A DNA stretch of 30,805 nucleotides from Heterobasidion occidentale (Eukaryota; Basidiomycota; Agaricomycetes; Russulales; Bondarzewiaceae). Below, piece after piece: positions 21,536 through 30,381 of this stretch. Positions within the stretch are counted from its first letter, which is position 1; the number at the start of each line of letters is the position of its first letter. The position numbers were made by a program, and so were the translations under genes. The stretch lies in assembly GCA_039111635.1 (NCBI GenBank), contig JBCAQO010000091.1, positions 1 to 30,805 of the forward strand. The letters are read 5' to 3'. A model generated the notes under the pieces. The model was not told the origin of the DNA, did no database searches, and saw only the letters and a program-made list of their open reading frames with translations.

Positions 21536-22200
21536 TCATAAATTGTAAGAAGCTAATGAGGAGGTAACTTAAACTGGATGCTATTCTAGTTCATGCAAGT
21601 TGTCCAGCCAGTTTTCCCTGAAGCAATTTGCATTGCCTATCCTGTGAACTCTTCCCTCCATCACTCCTCGTTGTTATCCTCGTTGTCGCCCTCGTTGTTG
21701 CCATCGCCCATCGCCTCGCCTGGCTCCCCCTCGTCTTCGCGCCCGTGTTCTTGCCCACGCACGCTCCTCGTCCTTGTTTTGAGTGACGTTGATGCCAGCC
21801 GTGCGGCGCGTGGTCGAACTGCTCGACTGCCTTTTCTTCTTCGGTATGATACTACACGAAGAAATGGACTTTGTCACATTCCATCGGCCGCATACATACA
21901 GTTGACGCGGGGATCTTCGATTTACACCCGCAAGCGTGACCACACGAAATGCGACAGCAAGGAAAGGAGAAACGCACGTCGAGTCAGCAGTCCCGGAGCC
22001 CACCGGCCCAGACGTTCACAGCGAGCGAACAGTCGACGCTCAAGGAGTTCCGTGTACGTGCCCCTGTCCCTTCGATGCTGCCGTGACCACAACCATACTC
22101 ACAGCCGTAGCAGACACACCTCCCCGAGATATTTGCGAGCATGTACGACTAGCTGGATGCGAGATGTCAGCGCTCTATGGCGCAAATAAAGATCTGATCG
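21536..22200. other. Interval with weak coding signals
   Basis: A 198-codon plus-strand frame (21593-22189) and overlapping frames on both strands are open. They are Ser/Arg/Pro-rich, share no recognised motif, and no clean splice chain could be built. I would not call a gene. Confidence 0.35.
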
Positions 22201-23034
22201 TCATATCCAGCGACATACAGCGGTTCCTTCGGTGTGCTCCGCTGTTTTGGCTTCAACAGCTCGTGTTCCCACACACCGGCTGACACGTGCCCCCTTGCGC
22301 CGCAGGCGTACGAGTTCTTCATGAATGATCCGGGCTCCCTGACGTAGATTTTCTGGCTCTTCAAGCCTTTGCTCTCCGCCAACACCCTCGCGAAGACAAA
22401 GGTCGCTGGGAGCGGCGCACATGCGATCGGGGCAGAGCTGTGGCTGCTCATCATCAACGACAAGCTTCCAACGTGATACGGTGACACCGTGGCCGAACAC
22501 CCCATTCTGATCATGTCCCCCCCTTTCCTCAAATTCCTTTGTGCCGCATTTGCACCTCTTAAAGGCGCCTTCAAAGCACTCCATCACCGCGCTCTCCCAC
22601 TTTTTCCTTCTTGATCTGCGTCCACAAAGTGTCCCTCGTCCAGCATGCGGACTGCAGGCCCACCGCCATGCAAGGCCACGGCATGAAACGTGAACGAGAC
22701 ACAGAGCGCGCGCTCCGCGTCCGGCAGGGCGGTCTGCAGTGCCGTAGCTAGAGGCGAGGGTCAGGGCGCCGCGCCGGGGTGGACCCGGCGATGCGGAGGG
22801 CTTGCGTTGTGAAGTACTTAGTGATTTTCCAGTAGCCGGTAGCGCGTCCTGTGGCAGGGACGGGGCGGAGTCGGGGCGGGCAGGAGGACAAACAAGATGA
22901 GTATCGATGAGGGTGTTGAGTTTATTGAGGGTGGCCTCGCCGCTGTCTTCGAGATCGGAGACCTTGCGCGACGAGCCATGGATGTTGTCAGTGGCACAGC
23001 ATAGTGAAGAGGCGCGCAGCTCTGTCCAGGACAT
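22201..23034 (-). CDS. Hypothetical protein, weakly supported
   Basis: A 277-codon open frame from the ATG at 23034, without introns. The start (MSWTELRASSLCCATDN, then KVSDLEDSGEATLNKLNTLI) and the second half (SAVMECFEGAFKRCKCGTKE, then IIHEELVRLRRKGARV) read like protein. The Arg/Gly/Cys-rich middle may be an unspliced intron or GC-rich noise. No family was recognised, and no TATA-like box or repeated motif was seen upstream. Confidence 0.33.
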   Translation of the reverse strand: MSWTELRASSLCCATDNIHGSSRKVSDLEDSGEATLNKLNTLIDTHLVCPPARPDSAPSLPQDALPATGKSLSTSQRKPSASPGPPRRGALTLASSYGTADRPAGRGARALCLVHVSCRGLAWRWACSPHAGRGTLCGRRSRRKKWESAVMECFEGAFKRCKCGTKEFEERGGHDQNGVFGHGVTVSRWKLVVDDEQPQLCPDRMCAAPSDLCLREGVGGEQRLEEPENLRQGARIIHEELVRLRRKGARVSRCVGTRAVEAKTAEHTEGTAVCRWI

Positions 23035-23419
23035 ATGTTAGCAAGAATAGAACGTTTGCGTAGAGACTAGAGTGATCCACATTCAACTTTTATTATCTTT
23101 TTGCGAAAACAGTTTATGATACGCAACACTGGTCAGTCTCGTGTGCGCTTGACCGAGATGTAACATGTGTGCGGTTTTGTTTTCGTGTGTGATGTCATCG
23201 TGTGTTCGGGAGTTGTGCAGTCTCGTGGGGAGCTTAGTTTTCGTGGGAACCTCCATTGTCGTGCGGAATGAATAAAACGACACTTTGACCGCCATACACA
23301 GCAAGGCTTCAACCACGCAGCATTATAGACGACAAATGTTCATCGACATCACTAATATGAACACCAAATAACCACGTTCTTTTGTACATCATGATACGAA
23401 ACTTCTCAGTGGGGACTAC
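23035..23419. other. Intergenic interval
   Basis: AT-richer than its surroundings, between the 5' side of the hypothetical frame at 22201-23034 and the 3' end of gene C. Nothing was recognised. Confidence 0.5.
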
Positions 23420-24506
23420 TCATAAACATACAACACAAGACAAAGCACACGACTGCCAACTGACCACAATACGAAGCGATACGATCAGAGATGGTGGAAC
23501 TTGAAAAATCTGTCTTTTCGATCGAGTGGGATGACCTGTCCTAATCACCAATGACTGCTCTCTATCCGCTTCAACATGGATCAAACTGGAGCCTTCGTCG
23601 TCGGATTGTACAAGATCAACTGTCGCCATGCCTTCTGGTCAGCTGACGTCCGTTCCAGATTCAGCTGACTTACCCTCCTCTGCTTCCTGTGTTCCGGATG
23701 CTAGATAGGCGAGGCGAGGCGGGATATCATCATCGAACAGAAATTGGTCCCCGCTGATGGAGTACTTGCGTTCGCGCCATGCGAACCACATCCTGACATT
23801 TTCTTCTCCAAACGAATCATACCCTTGGCTGATATGTCGCCACAAAAAGGATCGCCATTTCCTTCGTTTCATGTCTCTGTTGAGCAGCGCCGCCCAATCT
23901 AGGACCAAGTACGATCAGCAAGCCACATTCTCAGATAAAACAAAACACTCAACTCATTTGGGCCACGTCCGGCACAGTGTAAGGAACCTGGCCCACAGCC
24001 TGCTCATCCTCACGGTAGAACATTCGCTGTGCGCGATCGTGACCGTAACCAGAGTACTCCCGATACAGGTACCCGTGGATCTTTGGCCATCGCCAGTTAC
24101 TTCCCATCTGATCATTGCAACTGGCCGCGTAAATTGCCTTAAGAAACGCACGCCGCAGCCTCCAGATGTACGTGTATTCGCACATGTGTCTCGGCGACAT
24201 CTCTAGATCCTTCTCGTGTGTAGGATAGACGATGGGTGAGCCGTCGGGGTGCCGCAGTGACTCGAAGAAAGCCATAGCCTTGTTCATGAGGGTGAGGGGG
24301 ATAGAATAGCACCAAGGCATGACGCAGGGATGTTCTTCCGTCTGGTCATCGTCAAGCTGGTGAACAGTAGATAAGAGAACGCGGCACAGGGGACCATTGC
24401 CGTCGAGAAACACTCTGCAACGAGGCGCGTCGCTCCTGTCTGGCATGCTAGGCAACTCGGGGAATGCCAACCTGTTGTCATGATTGCAAGAGCGTTGTTC
24501 ACTCAT
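23420..24506 (-). CDS. Orphan gene C
   Basis: Minus-strand gene of unknown function. The start at 24506 (MSEQRSCNHDN) is chosen because of the TATA-like box at 24582-24589. Exon 1 contains LDGNGPLCRVLLSTVHQLDD, PWCYSIPLTLMNKAMAFFES, EYTYIWRLRRAFLKAIYAAS and RWPKIHGYLYREYSGYG, ending near 23960. A GTTGAG...CCTAG intron joins in frame to NWAALLNRDMKRRKWRSFLW and VRMWFAWRERKY. A short second intron (GTAAGT, about 40 nt) would add an exon starting EGMATVDLVQSDDEGS and ending at 23420; without splicing the protein stops at 23639. The WRLRR-FL word also occurs in gene B exon 1, too short to prove homology. It is divergently arranged with the Ulp1 gene. Confidence 0.6.
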
Positions 24507-24581
24507 CTTCCTTTGATATGGCACTAGAGTGATGTGGTACGTTGCCAAAGGGCATATCAATATGTGGGAGAGGCAGATCGG

Positions 24582-24589
24582 ATTAAATA
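24582..24589 (-). promoter_or_regulatory. TATA-like box of gene C
   Basis: The minus strand reads TATTTAAT, 76 bases before the chosen ATG at 24506. Confidence 0.4.
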
Positions 24590-24836
24590 GACACACGAGG
24601 CGCAATTTCACTCACTGCGAGCAGGACAAACCCCGTCGTGTCAGTCCGACGTACTAGGTCGCCGCAAGTCCATGATCGAATATGATGTGTCAACAACGTG
24701 CAAAGCCTTCCCCTCATCAGAGCATAATTGTCTAACGCAGTCTTCGTTCGAGAGCCTGCAACAAATGTAGTCATCGTAGGTCATGAAGGTGAATAAGGTC
24801 GTGTATAACCGGCCATACACACTCATACGCCTCACC

Positions 24837-24848
24837 CGGATATTTCCG
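24837..24848. promoter_or_regulatory. CGG-N6-CCG palindrome in divergent promoter
   Basis: CGG-ATATTT-CCG, flanked by one more C and G (CCGG...CCGG). It lies 140 bp outside the paired 15-mer of the Ulp1 gene, a position like the sites near the transposase and gene A. Confidence 0.45.
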
Positions 24849-24854
24849 GGACGT

Positions 24855-24866
24855 GGGAAATTTCCC
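24855..24866. promoter_or_regulatory. Perfect 12-bp palindrome
   Basis: GGGAAATTTCCC, seven bases from the CGG-N6-CCG site, between gene C and the Ulp1 gene. A dimeric regulator site is possible; the factor is unknown. Confidence 0.35.
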
Positions 24867-24987
24867 TTGGCAAACTTTCGCTGCTTCGGGCATTGCCAGG
24901 CTGGCCATTTCCACAACGCACTCCGTGACGGACCTCCTCTTTCTGCGACTCTCTCGACATCCGTCTCCCCTTCCACGAAGGTATTCA

Positions 24988-25045
24988 CTTGCTCATTGCA
25001 GGTGGTATCGGGTGACCGACATCACTCAGTCTTGCTCATTGCAGG
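24988..25045 (+). repeat. Paired 15-mer upstream of the Ulp1 gene
   Basis: Exact CTTGCTCATTGCAGG at 24988-25002 and 25031-25045, 43 bp start to start, in the sense direction of the Ulp1 gene and 66 bp before its ATG. The orientation on the chromosome is opposite to the other two pairs but the same relative to the gene it precedes. Confidence 0.85.
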
Positions 25046-25111
25046 ACTGCTGTGCTCGACGAGTAAACTTCGAATGTCCATCGCTTCAGCCTTTCGACGT
25101 CCAGACAAATC

Positions 25112-27206
25112 ATGCTATTGAATCCTGAAGATGCGGAGCTAGCTCGCTCCATGAAGAAACCACCGCCGAAGGATCTTGTGGCGAGGATGCACGCTGTTAT
25201 GGGGTTTGCGTCGGCGAGGTATGTTCACTCTGTCACGCACGATCTCAGCCTTTCTCACACAAGATTATGCTAGTGCGTCTCTGCCACCCAGCACCTTGCG
25301 AGTGCCATCGCCTCTTGCGCACACTAAGCGGGTGTTATCCAAGTCTGCTTTGTGCCCCATTGCGTAAGTCTGATATGCGTGCCTTCCAGACGCCGCCGAT
25401 ATAGATCATACCATAGGAAACATGCGGCACGATCCGAACGACCCTTGCAACAGAGTGCAGCATCTTCGCATCCTACATTTGCCGTACGCCGACAGAAGTC
25501 TTTCTATGAATCAAAAAATTCTTCAACTATAGCGGTAGCCTCGAACACAATCTCGCCACGATATATCTCAAAACGAAGCCTCTTTTGTCTCTTGGCTCAA
25601 AGCCAATCAAAACATCTCGCACACAAGCATCATCTCTTGACACTGGTTTTCCACGATCTGGCACAGGAACCGTGCCGGCGCCCCCACCTCTCTTCAATTC
25701 CTCAAATACTCCAGCATCAGCTCTAGAGGATGCTTCGTTGCCAACGGTCTCAGAGGCATTACCTATTCCTCCATCCTCTCCACTCAGTTCTCTCACGTCT
25801 GAAGATGATGATGTTGAGGTAGAGCTGCCCACGAAAGTACCTTTGCCAAAGCAATCTGACTCATCTGCTCGATCGGACACTCGCGATGTATGTATCAATG
25901 AATACATACAAATTGTCACTTATTCTCGACTTTCTACAGTATTTTGACTTACCCTTTGTTGGCCATGGCGCGATTGATATCGGACCACAGGATATGGAGC
26001 GACTAAAACCTCGCAGATTCTTAAATGATAATCTCATCAATCTTGGTTTAAAGTAAGTGTCTCGATTTATTCGATTTTATCCGAAACCCGAGTGCTCGCT
26101 CATATGAACACAAAGACTGTGGTATGCCAAGTCAAGGGTGAAGGATTCTGTTGCTATGGACCAGGTACACATATATAGCACGTTTTTCTATACGCGATTG
26201 TGAGTTACGTCTCATGGAGCGCTGTGAAGATCGCTTATTTTTTTTCGTAGACGAGCTGGCTATGAAGCAGCCAAAAGTCATACAAACAGAGTCGATATCT
26301 TCAGCAAGAAGTTCTTGATCGTCCTATACATGATGAGTGCGAGCAAGCTTCTTAGTTCCGTGACTACATTGCTGAGACATGACTGATAGGGCGGAACAGC
26401 ATTGGTACTTGGCAGTCATAAGCCATCCACAAGGCCTATTCGAGCGCCCGCCAGCTAAATACAATACTGTTTTTGCCGTTGATTCGGCGCACCGACTTGG
26501 ATGGACTATGTGTCGGATAGCGAAGGCTCGACTACATCAAGTTGGGTCCACGCGTGAGCCATAACGATGATGATCGTTTCACTGTTCTCCTAATTGATCT
26601 TTGCCAGTACGCAAATCTTTATATTCGATTCTCTCAACCGAAAGCGTCGGAATACGGGCCGGCGCTTAGCTGAGTATCTATGTGAGGAGGTCAAGGCCCG
26701 AATCAATATCACGCTCTGTTCGAACCGCATGCAAAACAGTTTGAGGTGGGTCACATTTGTTGTGTATGATGTATGCCTCGAATGAATGTCCTCGTCAGGT
26801 GCCCATGCAACCCAATCAGTATGATTGTGGCTTGTACCTTCTCCACTTCAACTATCTTTTCATGAAAAACCCGGATATGTTCATGAGACCGACATCGGTA
26901 AGTCTTCACGATGCTTGCTATCACGAATCCTGATCTATTGCCCTTGGGCCATCATGCAAGACATTGAAGAAGGGGCATGCATCAGGGGCAGAAATAGAAT
27001 GGGAGGCGGGCGTCGTTCCCACCATGCGTGAGATGCTGAAGGCAGAACTCCTCAAACTTTCTGATGAATGGCAACAGCTCTCGGGAAGGTGAGTACGTAG
27101 CGTAATGTGCAGACTCAAAGTCATATGCTGTCGAGTCTGTAGAACATGGCCACTACTGTTCTGTCTCGCAGACTTGCTGACCATTGAGTCTTGGTTCTTC
27201 CCTTAA
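25112..27206 (+). pseudogene. Ulp1-like cysteine protease (peptidase C48), frame-broken
   Basis: SUMO-protease-fold peptidase of the Ulp1/C48 family; such proteases are often carried by eukaryotic DNA transposons. Exons from the ATG at 25112: 25112-25218, 25274-25363, 25417 onward (Ser/Pro-rich, acidic TSEDDDVEVE), and then the catalytic part. The substrate-groove block RLKPRRFLNDNLINLGLK is split by an intron from LWYAKSR. The triad is all there: His in AEQHWYLAVI, Asp in IFIFDSL, and Gln/Cys in QPNQYDCGLYLLHF. The last exons read TMREMLKAELLKLSDEWQQL and end at TAA 27206. At least two single-base losses disrupt it: near 26323, where the family's P-I-H/N-(D/E) block is shifted, and near 26711-26730. 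Use of the N-terminal exons requires one further intron near 25540-25605. With those two bases present it would look functional. Confidence 0.85.
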
Positions 27207-27845
27207 TACGCACTTTTACCATTCCCACAACTTGATCTTCATGCATATGAGCCGGTTTCATATGAAATGAGTGGCTACGTATCAATCCTATGGTGTTGAG
27301 TCTAATGGCTGTACATTAATTCTATGCTGACTGTAATGGCTGTATATGAATCTATGGTGTCAACGCTTTGGTACTAATTTTCTAGAGTTCTGTAGCTTGC
27401 TCCTCATCGGTATCTCCCTTGATTATCTGAATCTGTGGTGAGATCAATTACTTCCAACGGGCATTCGTGTGACGAAGGCCCGACGGGTCGTGATCAATCG
27501 ACAGGAGCACTTCACAAAGAATTTGGAAAAGGCCTCTTCGGAAACACCTGGATAAATGTTCGTGCCATCTGTCGAAGGAGGTCATACAACGGGTTTGGTC
27601 GATATTGAGTAGAGACACGGCGCCTTTGCACAAGGCGGGAAGTGGGTTTTCGTTCGAGGTTACATCTGAAATGGTGAGTGAGTTACACCTGAATGTCAAA
27701 CAGGTACTGACACTCACCGATTTGTGCGTGAGTGCGTTTCAGAGGCATTGGAAAGGGGTTCAGGGGGACATATCCTGCTTCGCTAAAGTGTAGCACTGGT
27801 CGTGGGCGCGCTTCGGTTGCCTCTGCGTGGGAGTCAATTCTAGAC
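27207..27845. other. Ulp1-D intergenic interval
   Basis: The 3' flank of the Ulp1 gene. Two imperfect copies of a word like TAATGGCTGTA-ATTAATTCTATG lie near 27304 and 27337. A minus-strand open stretch at about 27690-27850 (Ser/Arg-rich) might be a C-terminal exon of gene D. Nothing else was seen. Confidence 0.45.
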
Positions 27846-28384
27846 CTAGAGATTGATCTCGAGGTGCTCACCACGAGGCGCTACATATGCACTGGACAAC
27901 CAATACGTTGGTAGGCATGCTCGAGGCGAACTTGTGAGATTGGTAAGTCGTGTGTATTCACGCTCATTGGATGGGGACTGACCTATATATCCACACACTC
28001 CATGTGCGCATCGAGCAATGTATTGACCATGGAAAGGACCCGACGTTGCAAGATACATAGCTGCCTCCGTGAACACCGGTGGTCCGTTTCTCTCGAGCAA
28101 GGGGCACAAACAACACGGCCCGAGAAATCTATTCGTCAGGCGGTGTTTCCTCAGAGACGAAGGCACGACACGGTCCCCTCCCTTAAGCTTACGGGCCTGC
28201 ATTGTGCGTCAGACATTTCAAATTTTTGAGGTGACAAGACCCACCACTTCCATGGAATCATCTCCCCTGTTTGAATGTCGTACTGAAAAACCGCGTTGTC
28301 AGATCCCCGAACCTTGTCCAGGTATCGGCGATGACGAGAAGGGATGGAGATGACCATGATTCGAGTTAAAGGTTGGGACGACAT
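27846..28384 (-). CDS. Small zinc-ligand protein, gene D
   Basis: Minus-strand gene starting at 28384 (MSSQPLTRIMVISIPSRHRR, then FQYDIQTGEMIPWKWW). An intron with a weak GTCTTG donor and a good GTCTGACGCACAATGCAG acceptor end joins in frame to ARKLKGGDRVVPSSLRKHRL. The core reads FLGPCCLCPLLERNGPPVF, then GPFHGQYIARCAHGVCGYI. The CCLC and CAHGVC clusters 40-50 residues apart are likely zinc ligands (inference). After GYI an intron (GTCAGT...CACAAG) leads to a short tail ending at 27846 or further left. I recall similar short proteins in mushroom genomes but cannot name a function. A repressor or DNA-binding role would be a guess. Confidence 0.55.
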
Positions 28385-28500
28385 GGCTAGGCAGTGCAGG
28401 ATGAGATGGCCTTGAGCAGGTCAATGTCCTAAATACCCTTGAGGGTCGCTTCGAATTGGCTTGGATACCCGAAGCCCGACCTTCCTCCTCCTACCCGAGG

Positions 28501-28551
28501 TGACTCGCTCTGACTCCCACTGACTTTCTGACTCACCATAGTTTATGACTC
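28501..28551 (+). promoter_or_regulatory. Phased TGACTC cluster (bZIP/Gcn4-like)
   Basis: TGACTC or TGACTT begins at 28501, 28511, 28521, 28529 and 28546. The 28529 copy is the full Gcn4/AP-1 heptamer TGACTCA. The first three are spaced exactly 10 bp, about one helical turn, so they face the same side of the DNA. The cluster lies 80-130 bp before the ATG at 28633. Confidence 0.5.
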
Positions 28552-28565
28552 GTTCGCTTGCTCGC

Positions 28566-28573
28566 TTTAAAAA
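28566..28573 (+). promoter_or_regulatory. TATA-like box of the DUF6698-like gene
   Basis: TTTAAAAA, 67 bp before the ATG and just after the TGACTC cluster. Confidence 0.45.
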
Positions 28574-28632
28574 CTTGGACGCGATACCAGGTCCCACGCC
28601 CGTTTTCTCATCGACGCACCGTTCTTACTTCC

Positions 28633-30009
28633 ATGCCTGAGGACCACTCTCTTGGTGATAAACGTCAGCCTAGTGCTCTTCAACTAGGCCCCAGGAAAAG
28701 GCCGTAAGCACTACTTTGCCTCGCCTGCCTGGGCGACCTCTGACCCTCCGCAAGGTGTCTCACAGATCCGCTTGTTCATCACGGTCGTCATTTTGGACGG
28801 ACTGTACACGCTCTTTGCAACGTCCAGTCTATAATCACACGTGGTCTTCTTAGAATGGGAGAGCTGGCTGAGGAGCCTGAGTCCTTGACATATGAGTGAG
28901 CCGTTCCTATCTAAGGCCAACTCGCTGAATCAATCATTCTTGTCATGCACTGCGTGTTTCATTGTTGATAGGCAGAGGCGGGAGTACAAGGTTTATGAAG
29001 AATTACTTCGGATGGTCCCCATCTTGAGAGCGCGCCTACAGGAAGGCTCTGACGAGGAGATCATGCACATAGGGGAACTAGTAAGTGTGACCGCATCACC
29101 TTGAGTGTGGCTATTTAACGGTAGGGCAGATTCAAAAAGGGGTGTCTAGCGCTAGATCGGACGATACAAAGAGTATGAAAGGCCTATCCTCGATGGATCA
29201 CTCCTCGAGGCCAATCCCTTATTCCGCACTCTCCCGTAACATGAAATCAGATCGGGGCTTTCGCCATGAACAGACAGGAGCGCTGCTTTGCCCTGCAGGA
29301 TTGGATTGGTCGAATCCTGAGTAAGATCAAATAATCTCATTTTTCCCGTTCATCTCACTCGAACAGTATCAAACGGAAATTGCGAGACGGTGAAATGCTT
29401 ATTCAGGAGACCAGTGGCCCATTTTTCTATATGCTGGTTATCGGTACGATTCTGATGACCATGGAAGGGCTTTTCAAGAGCCAGCTGCTCGTCTCAGTAT
29501 GTTTCTATCTGTACTTTCGACGAACTCGCATGCTGATGTTCATAGGCCTATAAGCACGTGTTTACATCTCCAAGTTCAGTGGAAAAGGATGCGAGGGCCA
29601 CAAGGTCTGGGAACGCGCGGATTCACGTATGAAATGCGTCACACCGGCATCGATCGCTTACATTGCCACGCAGGTAGCTGTTAAGAGACCCCTTCGCATG
29701 TTGCTTCTGATTCCCCTTTCTAGCTCGATTTTCCTCGTCGTCGTCAGCTGTATTTTCTCGAACAGATACTGTCACCGACTCAGAGCGTTTCTTCAATAGT
29801 GTATTGGAATTGTTTGAGGATGTGGAGGAAAAGGAGGAAGTTGACGCGCTATTATTATGGTGGAACTGGTACGTATCTCAAAGTATCTTCGACCCTTTCT
29901 GACATTCTTTGAAGTCAGATTTTCCAGTTTTTCTTCAGCTCACCCCGCAGCATCAACCAACAGTGCGCTGGCCAAGATCAGAGAAAGAAGGGCTCAGAGA
30001 AGCGGCTGA
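28633..30009 (+). pseudogene. DUF6698-like basidiomycete protein, frame-broken
   Basis: Many-exon gene of a mushroom-specific family that I recall as DUF6698; its role is unknown. Exon 1 starts MPEDHSLGDKRQPSALQLGP. Further exons carry HHGRHFGRTVHALCNVQSII, GLLRMGELAEEPESLTYE, RREYKVYEELLRMVPILRAR, IQKGVSSARSDDTKSMK, RGFRHEQTGALLCPAGLDW, YKHVFTSPSSVEKDARATRS, FSRTDTVTDSERFFNSVLEL, and a final exon SALAKIRERRAQRSG ending at 30009. Most introns are 45-70 nt with standard ends; the one after TYE is about 80 nt. Frame steps lie near 29180, 29226, 29407, 29462, 29627 and 29724. Most look like loss of one base from a run of two or three G or C; the segments between them are not degraded. The promoter (TGACTC cluster and TATA-like box) looks intact. 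Confidence 0.72.
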
Positions 30010-30381
30010 GGCGAGGAAGGATCCTATCTCAAGGGAGCCTACCGTTGAGGAACGTACTAGACGTCGGGCAGTATAATATGCTTTTCACGGTATCACTGCC
30101 TATCATCTGTCGCTTCATCTTGTGTGCAGAAGGGACTATATCTTTCCTTCCAATGATAGTAGCTTCTGCAATCATCATAATTAGTTTACAATAGTAGATA
30201 TCCTCGCTAGACGTTGCTATTTCTTAATCATTTGAACAATTAATGTGTCAAGCCTGACCGGACTCCATCATATGTCCAGGTCTGATAATCGCAGTCAATC
30301 GTGCGGCTTTCTACTGCATTTCGCAATCATTTGCTTCTGATTCATTTTACTCACATTCCAGACTCAGTATCGCGCTGATGT
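30010..30381. other. Intergenic interval
   Basis: AT-rich 3' flank of the DUF6698-like gene. No gene or repeat was seen. Confidence 0.55.

Noticed and set aside
18752..24611. Genes B and C as members of one family
   Set aside because: Only a short WRLRR-FL word is shared; the rest does not align by eye, so common ancestry is not claimed.
2968..28565. CTCGCTCGCTCGCT-like words near 2970, 10976 and 28550 as a shared promoter motif
   Set aside because: These are short simple repeats without constant position relative to genes; chance is a sufficient explanation.
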